Assembly: GCF_012849095.1 (NCBI RefSeq)
Contig: NZ_CP051680.1
Location: 4,304,501 to 4,368,500, forward strand
Direction of reading: 5' to 3'
Source of the DNA: Cohnella herbarum
GTDB lineage: Bacteria > Bacillota > Bacilli > Paenibacillales > Paenibacillaceae
DNA length: 64,000 nt
Shown here: positions 36,607 to 44,600 of the stretch, piece by piece
How positions within the stretch are numbered: position 1 is the stretch's first letter
Layout of the letters: every line of letters begins with the position of its first letter
Translations under genes and position numbers: made by a program
Notes under the pieces: generated by a model
What the model was told of the DNA's origin: nothing
Databases searched by the model: none
What the model saw: the letters and a program-made list of their open reading frames with translations, nothing else

Positions 36607-37446
36607 TCAATTCCCGAATCCCGCTCTGCGAAGCTCCAGCCACTCGAACGATGCGAATACGTCGGGAACCGCCCGCAACTCCAATACCCAAGAGCCCGAG
36701 TATTGGAACTGGCGAACCAGAGTCAACACCCCTTCCAGGGGCACCGTCCCCGCTCCGAGCCGTAGATGATCATCCTTCTCTCCCCTATTATCGCTGAGAT
36801 GAAGACTGATCACATAGGGCAGCAGATTTTGAAGGGACATTAGGCATTGACCCTTGCCGGTTAGATGCGCATGACCGACATCAAAAACGATGCGGACGCG
36901 CGGAGAATCCGCTTTTTGCACGACCTGTTTGATGAATGAGGCATCTACTCCCAACAGCCCCGGATACGGAGGCACATTTTCTAAAGCGATAATGACCTCA
37001 TATCCCTCCGTAGCTTCCAAAACCCTCTGCAAGAAGGATACGACGCGGTTCGCTGCTTCATTATGAGTATCATTCTCGTTCGGATCGTCTAACTTCCCCT
37101 CCCGTTCGCCGGGATGGACGACTACATGAGCGCAACCGAGTTGTTCGGCAATTTGCAGGGTCCGCTGCAGTAAGGATGCAGAGGCACGAATGGTTTCCGT
37201 GTCAGTGGAAGCCGGATTACAGCCCGTAATGGGGGCATGGAGAGACCAGCTAATGCCGTTATCTTGTCCAATCCGTTTAAGCCAGGCCAATTGCTCCTCG
37301 GACCAATCCAGCAATTCTCCATGACGGCCCTCGCACATAATCTCAACGGCCTTCCAGCCCTCGTCAACCAATTCGACCACGGTTTCTCGTAGGGGATTTT
37401 CGATCCAAGCGTAGGTAGAAACGAAATAATCGCGGCTCGCAGACAT
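36607..37446 (-). CDS. sugar phosphate isomerase/epimerase-like TIM-barrel protein
   Basis: About 279 aa from ATG 37446, six bases after AGGAGG (an ATG six bases earlier overlaps the box). Metal-site segments of the AP endonuclease 2/xylose-isomerase superfamily: HVVVHPGE, IALENVPPYPG, RIVFDVGHAH, SLHLSDNRGEKDDH and a final glutamate in LELRAVP. It is the last gene of the GlpP-GDPD-Ugp operon, 37 bases after the UgpE-like gene. In E. coli the gene after the ugp permease and ATPase genes is the phosphodiesterase ugpQ; this unrelated barrel holds a comparable position. It may process the alcohol or sugar part of the imported diester. Function not established. Confidence 0.8.
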   Translation of the reverse strand: MSASRDYFVSTYAWIENPLRETVVELVDEGWKAVEIMCEGRHGELLDWSEEQLAWLKRIGQDNGISWSLHAPITGCNPASTDTETIRASASLLQRTLQIAEQLGCAHVVVHPGEREGKLDDPNENDTHNEAANRVVSFLQRVLEATEGYEVIIALENVPPYPGLLGVDASFIKQVVQKADSPRVRIVFDVGHAHLTGKGQCLMSLQNLLPYVISLHLSDNRGEKDDHLRLGAGTVPLEGVLTLVRQFQYSGSWVLELRAVPDVFASFEWLELRRAGFGN

Positions 37447-37483
37447 TGTCATCCTCCTAACTTTTCTCTATGATAAGCCCGAA

Positions 37484-38296
37484 TCACTTAATTCCCGAAT
37501 GAATGAAGCTGTTCATGAACTGTCGTTGAAATAGCAGGAACCCGATCAGCAGCGGAGCGATGACGAGCAGCGTCGCCGCGCTGACCTCCGTCCACTGCGC
37601 TCCTATTTCGAAAGACTGGGCAAAAATCGCTAGTCCAACCGTAAGCGGGCGGTTTTCTACGGAATTGGTCACAATAAGCGGCCACAAGAAATTGTTCCAA
37701 TGATAACTAACCGATACGAGACCGAATGCGACATAAGTCGGACGGGACAGCGGAAAATAAATCTTCCACAATATCGTCCACTTCGAATAGCCCTCGATTT
37801 CGGCCGCCTCGTCCAGCTCCGGCGGAATCGTCTTAAACATCTGCCGCAGAAGGAAAATCCCGAAGGCTGATGCGAAATAAGGAAGCATGATTCCCAGCTT
37901 CGTATCTAATAGAAATAATTCCTTGAGCACGTTATAGTTCGGGAAAATCAGCACATCGGCAGGAATCATGATTTGTACAAGAAACAGCATGAAAACTACG
38001 TTTTTCGCCATAAACTCTAATCGGGCAAAAGCGAAAGCCGCCATCGTAGCCGTCAGCATCTGGACGGCGAATACGCACACGACGATGATAATAGTATTGA
38101 TGTAATACTGCGCGAACGGCGCCGCCGACCAAACTCTGGCAAAGTTATCAAGCGTGAATTCAAGCGAGAACGCCGGCGACAACGCAATTTCCCTCGGGCG
38201 GAAAGCGGTAACCGTCATCCATAGAAGAGGAACTAGCCACAATGCGGCACAAGCATATAGAAGCCATCGGCTTATTTTCAATTTTTTGAGCAGCAT
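37484..38296 (-). CDS. ugpE: ABC permease, UgpE-like
   Basis: About 270 aa from ATG 38296 (AAAGGCG upstream). Six helices. The segment MIPADVLIFPNYNVLKELFL followed by LDTKLGIMLPYFASAFG and LLRQMFKTIPPELDEAA closely follows the UgpE pattern, including the EAA loop (AAEIEGYSKWTILW). With the UgpA-like partner and UgpB-like binding protein it would import sn-glycerol-3-phosphate or glycerophosphodiesters. No UgpC ATPase gene is present. The symbol is given by similarity; other CUT1 permeases are close relatives. Confidence 0.75.
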   Translation of the reverse strand: MLLKKLKISRWLLYACAALWLVPLLWMTVTAFRPREIALSPAFSLEFTLDNFARVWSAAPFAQYYINTIIIVVCVFAVQMLTATMAAFAFARLEFMAKNVVFMLFLVQIMIPADVLIFPNYNVLKELFLLDTKLGIMLPYFASAFGIFLLRQMFKTIPPELDEAAEIEGYSKWTILWKIYFPLSRPTYVAFGLVSVSYHWNNFLWPLIVTNSVENRPLTVGLAIFAQSFEIGAQWTEVSAATLLVIAPLLIGFLLFQRQFMNSFIHSGIK

Positions 38297-38315
38297 AAGA
38301 TCGCCTTTCTCTTCC

Positions 38316-39209
38316 TTAGCGGTAGTGAATTTTTTTATCGAGCCCAAAAAAGTTAAGCGCCGCGAACAGCAGCAGAACTCCGATCATAACAACCGTTAAG
38401 GTCGAGGCCATTCCCTGATCCCAGAAGCTGAAGGCCGATTCGTAAATGTAATAAAGCAGCAGATTGCTAGCGTTATTCGGTCCGCCCTTGGTCATGATCA
38501 TGATGTGATCAACCAGCTTAAAAGAGTTCGTCAACGCTACAATGGAAACGAACAGCGTCGTAGGCATTAGCAGCGGAAAGGTGATTTTGCGGAATACCGT
38601 CCAACGTCCCACGCCATCCACCTGCGCCGATTCATATAAATCGGGAGGAATATTTTGCAGCCCCGCCAAGAAGAAGATCATAAAATAGCCGGCTTCTTTC
38701 CAAACGACCATAATAACCATCGCCCACATTACGTATTGCGGCGATCCGAGCCAATTGATATCGCCTTGACCGATGCTCTTCATTAATCGGCTGAGCAGTC
38801 CGTATTGAGGCGTATAGATGAAGAGCCATACGTTGGCGACGGCAATCATCGGGATCATCGTCGGGTAGAAAAAGGAAATACGGACCAAGCTCGTTCCCCG
38901 CAACGCTTTATTGCAATAGATCGCCATCAGTATTGCCAGTACGATGGATGTCGGAACCGTTCCTATGGCGAACCACAGGTTATTGGACATAACCTTCCAA
39001 AATACCTCGTCGCCTATTAAATTCGCGTAATTATCGAACCCTAGGAAGACCGGCACCGCTGTGGCCAAATCCGCTTGGAACAAGCTAAGCTTGACGGTTT
39101 GGGCAATCGGATAAAAAGTAAAGAGGAATAAAAAAAGCAGAGAAGGCAGAAGCAGCAGCCAGGCAAAAGCGTTCGCTTTCCAATGAAACCTTAACTTTCT
39201 GTTGTCCAA
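38316..39209 (-). CDS. ugpA: ABC permease, UgpA-like
   Basis: About 297 aa from TTG 39209, seven bases after AGGAGG. Six helices. The EAA loop is DLYESAQVDGVGRWTVFRKI followed by FPLLMPT; upstream, VWKEAGYFMIFFLAGLQNIP matches the CUT1/UgpA pattern. It ends 19 bases before the UgpE-like start. The assignment rests mainly on the neighbouring UgpB-like binding protein. Confidence 0.75.
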   Translation of the reverse strand: MDNRKLRFHWKANAFAWLLLLPSLLFLFLFTFYPIAQTVKLSLFQADLATAVPVFLGFDNYANLIGDEVFWKVMSNNLWFAIGTVPTSIVLAILMAIYCNKALRGTSLVRISFFYPTMIPMIAVANVWLFIYTPQYGLLSRLMKSIGQGDINWLGSPQYVMWAMVIMVVWKEAGYFMIFFLAGLQNIPPDLYESAQVDGVGRWTVFRKITFPLLMPTTLFVSIVALTNSFKLVDHIMIMTKGGPNNASNLLLYYIYESAFSFWDQGMASTLTVVMIGVLLLFAALNFFGLDKKIHYR

Positions 39210-39316
39210 TCGGGTACCTCCTATCAAACGTGTTGAAAAAGGAAAGGGAGCATGGCACCGCAACGGAACTCCGTAAAGGTGCCGCCCGGCGTCATGCCCC
39301 CGCTTCTGCGAATCTG

Positions 39317-40681
39317 TTACTTGTTAAACGGAGCCAGCGCTTTATCCGCCTCTTCCTGAGCTTTCTTCAATGCTTCCTCCGGCGTCATGCTGCCGGTCAG
39401 AACGGCTTGGATAGGATCGCTCAAAGCTTTAATCACCTTGCCGTTATTATGGGTAGACAGTTCGGCCGCAGCGTATTCAAGCTGATCGCGGGCAACTAGA
39501 GCCGCAGGGAAATCAGCCGTGTACTTCTTCATCCGCTCGGATTCGTAAGCTGATTTCTTGACGGCCACGTAGCCGGTATCCATGCTCCACTGCGCCGCGC
39601 GCTCCGTCTCCGTCATGAACTGAATGAATTTCCAAGCCGCATCCTGCTTCTTCTTGTCGATGTCTTTGAAAATATACATATTGCCTCCGCCGGTCGGGCT
39701 TCCGTAGCTTTTGTTCTTAGGCAGGAAGCTTACGCCGAAATTGAACTTGGCGTTATTCTTAACGTTAGACAGGTTACCCGTCGTGTGGTACATCATAGCC
39801 GTCTTGCCTTCCAGGAAGTCGGAAGGTACGGTTCCCCACTCGGTTACTCCTTCTGGGATGACTTTATCCTTCTTCGCTAGATCGCTCCAGTATTGCAAGC
39901 CTTCGATATTTTCCGGCGTATTAAACATAACCTTCTTGCCGTCCTCGCTCATCAAGTTGTTGCCATTTTGCAGAGCGAACGTTTGCAGCATCCAGTAGGC
40001 GTAGCCCGATACGGGAATTTCCAAGCCCCACGTACCATCCTTAGTCAGTTTCTTGGCATAATCCTTCATCTCGTCCCATGTTTGCGGCGCTTTCTCCGGA
40101 TCTAGACCGGCTGCTTGAAACAGATCCTTGTTGTAATAAAGGACGATGGTGCTGCGTTGGAACGGGATACTGTAGGTTTTGCCGCCGGTTTGGGAATTGG
40201 ATAGGAATGCCGGGTAGAAGTCCGACAAATACGTATCTCCGCCTTCCGTAGCAATGTAATCATCCAGTGGGATAATCGCATCCATATCAAGCAAGCTGAA
40301 TAGCTCCGTCGATTGCAGCACGGCCACGTCGGGTGGATTTTTGCTTTGCACCCCCGCCTGTGTTTTGACCGCGGTATCCGCATAACTGCCCGTGTATACC
40401 GGCTTGATCGTAATATTAGGATTTTGCTTCGTAAATTCTTGAGCCATGCCTTCCACCGTGGCGGTTAGCGGACCTCCTACGGCAATTGGATAATAGAAGG
40501 TAAGTTCGACCTTTTCCTCATTATTCGCTTCATTGACTGGCGCTGAGGAGGAAGGGGATACCGTTGCCGCCGATGACTGTTCCTCGGGGGCGGTATTGTT
40601 GTTAGAGCAAGCCGTTATAGATAACATAAGACATAAAGAAACAAAAATCGTTTTATTGGACATTTTCGAGATCAGGCGCAT
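39317..40681 (-). CDS. ugpB: UgpB-like substrate-binding lipoprotein
   Basis: About 454 aa from ATG 40681 with AAGGAGAG six bases upstream. Lipobox LSITAC near residue 25. The mature part tracks E. coli UgpB: KPVYTGSYADT, PFQRSTIVLYYNKDLFQAAG then LDPEKAPQTWDEM, HTTGNLSNVKNNAKFNFGV and AAQWSMDTGYVAVKKSAY. UgpB binds sn-glycerol-3-phosphate and glycerophosphocholine. Finding it beside a surface glycerophosphodiesterase and GlpP supports that ligand. A Ser/Ala-rich linker follows the lipid anchor. The gap upstream to the phosphatase gene is 126 bases and could hold a minor promoter, not clearly read. Confidence 0.82.
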   Translation of the reverse strand: MRLISKMSNKTIFVSLCLMLSITACSNNNTAPEEQSSAATVSPSSSAPVNEANNEEKVELTFYYPIAVGGPLTATVEGMAQEFTKQNPNITIKPVYTGSYADTAVKTQAGVQSKNPPDVAVLQSTELFSLLDMDAIIPLDDYIATEGGDTYLSDFYPAFLSNSQTGGKTYSIPFQRSTIVLYYNKDLFQAAGLDPEKAPQTWDEMKDYAKKLTKDGTWGLEIPVSGYAYWMLQTFALQNGNNLMSEDGKKVMFNTPENIEGLQYWSDLAKKDKVIPEGVTEWGTVPSDFLEGKTAMMYHTTGNLSNVKNNAKFNFGVSFLPKNKSYGSPTGGGNMYIFKDIDKKKQDAAWKFIQFMTETERAAQWSMDTGYVAVKKSAYESERMKKYTADFPAALVARDQLEYAAAELSTHNNGKVIKALSDPIQAVLTGSMTPEEALKKAQEEADKALAPFNK

Positions 40682-40807
40682 AGTATTCTCTCCTTCAAAA
40701 TGATAATGGGTGTTTGAACCGTGCTCCATCCGCTTGACTCTTTCACTCTAGCGAATGAACATAAACTAGAAACGATCGTTGTATCATACGGACGTAAAAT
40801 CTACCAA

Positions 40808-41614
40808 CTATTGATTCTCACCGCCTTCGATTACGGAAAGCAGCTCTTCCATAGAGGTCCACACATAATCCGGCTGAACCTGGGATTGCCGGATATCGCC
40901 CTCGGAGGTCACTCCCGTCAACACAAGCGCGGTACCCAGGCCGTTAACGGAACCAAACAAAATGTCCGTTTCCAGCCTGTCGCCGATCATCAGGCAGCGC
41001 TCGCCGGGCAGCCCTCCGGACTCCAGCGCTTGGACTCCGAAGTGCTTCGACGGCTTCCCGATTACCGCCATCGGCTGCGTGCCGCTGGCGGCTTCAATTG
41101 CCTTCACCATCGCCCATGTGTCGGGAATGAGGTCGCCGTCGACCGGGCAGCAGGGATCCGGATTGGCTGCAATCATAACCGCCCCATTGCGTACGGCTTT
41201 CATTGCCTGATGCAGCTTGCCGTAATCGAAATGCATATCCATTCCGACAAGCACATGCGTAGCTTCAAGCGGATCTTCCGTGTGCCTGATCCCTTGTTCG
41301 TCCAATTCGCGAATCATCGCCGGTTCTCCAACAACGAATACGCGAGTTTCCGGCTTCTCTTCGCGCAAATACACAGCCGCGGCATAAGCCGCCGTCACCA
41401 CCTCTTCCAAATGACATTCCAGCCCAAGTCTCTGTAACCTTAATTGACATTCTCCGCGAGTCCGGGTGGTCGTATTGCTCAAGAACAAAATCTTCTTTCC
41501 CCGATCCCGCAAGGCAACGAGCGTCTCGGAGACGCCGGGAAGCAAAGCGTCTCCAAGCAAAATCGTCCCATCCAAATCAAAAAAGTAACCATCGAAATCC
41601 AACACAACCGACAA
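40808..41614 (-). CDS. HAD-IIA phosphatase (NagD / glycerol-3-phosphate phosphatase type)
   Basis: About 268 aa from TTG 41614 (AAGGAG eleven bases upstream; the start is uncertain). HAD motifs: I FFDLDGTILLGD, II LSNTTTRTRGE, III lysine in VIGKPSKHFG and IV MIGDRLETDILFG, with the class IIA cap between II and III. Relatives dephosphorylate nucleotides, sugar phosphates, 4-nitrophenyl phosphate or glycerol-3-phosphate. Here the gene starts 42 bases after the SLH-GDPD stop and precedes the Ugp-like importer, so glycerol-3-phosphate is the best guess. Cytoplasmic. Confidence 0.85.
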   Translation of the reverse strand: MSVVLDFDGYFFDLDGTILLGDALLPGVSETLVALRDRGKKILFLSNTTTRTRGECQLRLQRLGLECHLEEVVTAAYAAAVYLREEKPETRVFVVGEPAMIRELDEQGIRHTEDPLEATHVLVGMDMHFDYGKLHQAMKAVRNGAVMIAANPDPCCPVDGDLIPDTWAMVKAIEAASGTQPMAVIGKPSKHFGVQALESGGLPGERCLMIGDRLETDILFGSVNGLGTALVLTGVTSEGDIRQSQVQPDYVWTSMEELLSVIEGGENQ

Positions 41615-41656
41615 TATACGAGCAGCTCCTTCCAGCACCGACAAGCAGTAACGGAG

Positions 41657-44600
41657 TTAGTTAATAAAATTCGCCTTACTCAACAAACGTTTCAATACGA
41701 CTGCCGATTGCGCGCGGGTTGCGTAACTCTCGGAACCCAACGTATTCGCTGTCGTCCCTTTCAATAGGCCAACGTTAAGCGCTGCGGCCATTTCCGAGTT
41801 CCCCCAACCGACAGCCTGTACATCCTTAAATCGGCTAAGCATTTCCGCTTGTTTGTCTGCCGATATTGTCGTGTCTACACCCGCGTAAGCGAGAGCGCGG
41901 ATTGCCATCGTAGCAAGTTCTTGACGTGTAATCTCTTGATCCGGACGGAAGGTTCCATCTTTATACCCGCTGACCAGGCCTGCGGATACGGCAGTCGCCA
42001 CATCTTCCGCGTACCAGGCGGCGGAGTTAACATCATGGAACTTTGTCGTCGCTTTCGCAGGATCCAAGCTTAATGCCCGGACTAGCAGCGCTGCGAATTC
42101 CGCGCGGTTAATATTACGATCGCCGTCGAACCGATTAGCGCTCACGCCATTCACGACCAGCTTGTTAGCCAATAGCTCTACCTCGGCCTTTGCCCAGTGG
42201 TTGGCCATATCCGCAAAGCTGATATTGTTCTCTATTACCGTATATAGGCTATTTCCATTCCGTTTCAACGTAGCCGTTGTTTTACCGTCTTTGGTATAGA
42301 ACAACGTTGGAACGAATTTCATCCGGTTCGTTCCAGGGAAGATTTGCACGCCTGTCGCTTTACTCGGATCCACGACCTTGTTCAGTACGATATCGCGTGA
42401 AACATAGGTGGAACCGAACGAAACGGCGACGGACTTCCCTTCTTGATTCACCGCTTCTACTTCAAATTTCACGGTCCCTGCGACCGGCGTTCCTCCTGCG
42501 GCAGTCACTGAATTTTCCACTGCCGCAGCATCGCTGCCGCTGAGCTTTTGAAGCGTCACCCTGATGGACAAGGCATCTACGCTTACGTTAAGCTGCTTGG
42601 CCAATGCTTCGATATTCAGAACGGATAATGGCAGAGAATAAGTCGCATGCTCGCCCAAGATAACCAAATCTTGATCCTTCTTACGACTTGCATCCAGAAG
42701 ACCGGCCGCCGCTAGCTCCAGATTGTCTCCGGTGAATTTCACTTGTACTCGGGAGTGAGCATCGAATGCCTTCTTCAATGCGGCAGCGTCCACTTTGCCT
42801 TCTACCGCAACAATCACATCCGCGGGATTAGCCGGAATCGGAACGTCAGTACCTCCCGTGCCGCCAGTCCCCGTACCGTTTCCACCGCCGCCATTGCCTC
42901 CGCCTTCGCTCGGCTCTTCCGGTTTCTGGCCTTTGATCTCAATAGCTACCGGTTGCGTATAGATGTCGTACAGATTCGTATTACTTTCATCCATGGATGC
43001 CGTGTATCTGAACAGAGCATGTGCCGTCCCCGATTTCTTGGCCGTCATTTTACTTCCGTTCACCTCGACCAGATCTTGGCCATCCAACCATACGATATCA
43101 GGCGTTACGTTAGTCTTATCGCCCTTAAAGCTCTCAATTTCCGCTACAATCGGAACGGTCTCGTTCTTCTCTAGTACGTAGCGGTCTTTCTCCGGTTTAA
43201 TCGCAGCCGCCCAATCCGATGCCCAGAAAGAATAATCGGTCGTTATACCGAATGCCCCAAGCTTGAACAACCTCATGAAATCGGCTTTATTGTTGAACGT
43301 CCACGGAGATACGAGAATGCCCCGATGCTTCGCGGCCTCCATGAAGTTCTTGCCCAATCCGGAATAATCCGTATTGAATGTCGCATTCAACGGCTGGAGC
43401 ACCTTCAGCGTCTCGCGCAGCGATCTACCGACATTCGATTCGTTCGCTATATAGCCGGTTAATAATCCGGAAGGCATTTCCGGCATCAGCAGCGCGAGCC
43501 GTTTCAATTGATTCGCGTCGAAGGACATCGCGTTGACGACATCTTCCGCACCCATCTCCTTGATGATTCTCACGAAGGCATCGACAGCCGCGGGCGTACT
43601 CGTCTTGATCTCCGCCATAACCATCTTCCCGCTCTGCCGAGCCAGCTCAATCTGCTCGTCCAAAGTCGGCATAGGCTCGAACGGGAATCCGTTCGGATAA
43701 GGCTTATTCGCATTCAACGTTTTTAATTGCGCCAGCGTGTAGCTTTCTACGTTGCCGCTGCCGTTCGTTGTCGTCGATAGTTCATAGTTATGAGTAATAA
43801 TCAAATGTCCATCGAGAGTGAGGAACATATCGTTCTCAATGAAGTCCGCCCCGGCTTCGAGACCCAGCCTATTGCTTACGAGCGTATTTTCAGGAGAAAC
43901 GGAAGGCATTCCTCTGTGAGCGATAATGTATGGCTTGCGGATAAGCGTCGTTTCGTGGTCGTATACCTTGTATGCCTCGAACGCTTTCGTTGGCGAATCG
44001 GTAACGATGCCGTTCAAGCCCGCCGTAATCAATTGATGAAGAGATAAGCTTTTAGTCGCTTGGCTTGCGGCTTCTTGGGCCCATACGATGATGGCGCGTT
44101 GCTGCAAATAGGCCACATTTTCCATAGACGAAGCTTTTTGAGGCAAAATCGCGATTTTAGACAAGCTAACCGTCGTTTTTCTGCGAACTTCCAACAGGTC
44201 GTCTTTAGTCGCGATGTCCATCGCGCTGAAATCAACGATTCCGCGGATCATGGGATAGAGGGTTCGCGCTCTTTTGACTAAATCTCCATTGTCCGAGATG
44301 ACGAAAGCATCCTCGATCCCCTTGGCCTTCAGAGCATCCATCAAGCCGTTGACGGTCAGTTCGTCTTTCACGTAGAAGGCCGGGATCATCCTGGCTCCGA
44401 GTGCGTCGATCATCGAATCCAGATCTCCGATCTGGGTCTTGCCGGACGGATCCGTCACTTTCAAGTCACCGTTAACATGTACGATGACCGTGGCGGGAAG
44501 CGTAGTTCCTGTCAGCGCGCTTAGATCGTTCATGCTCTTAATCTCTGTCACCACGGATGGCGCGATCGAAATTTTGGTTTCCGGCTCCGTCACGTTGACG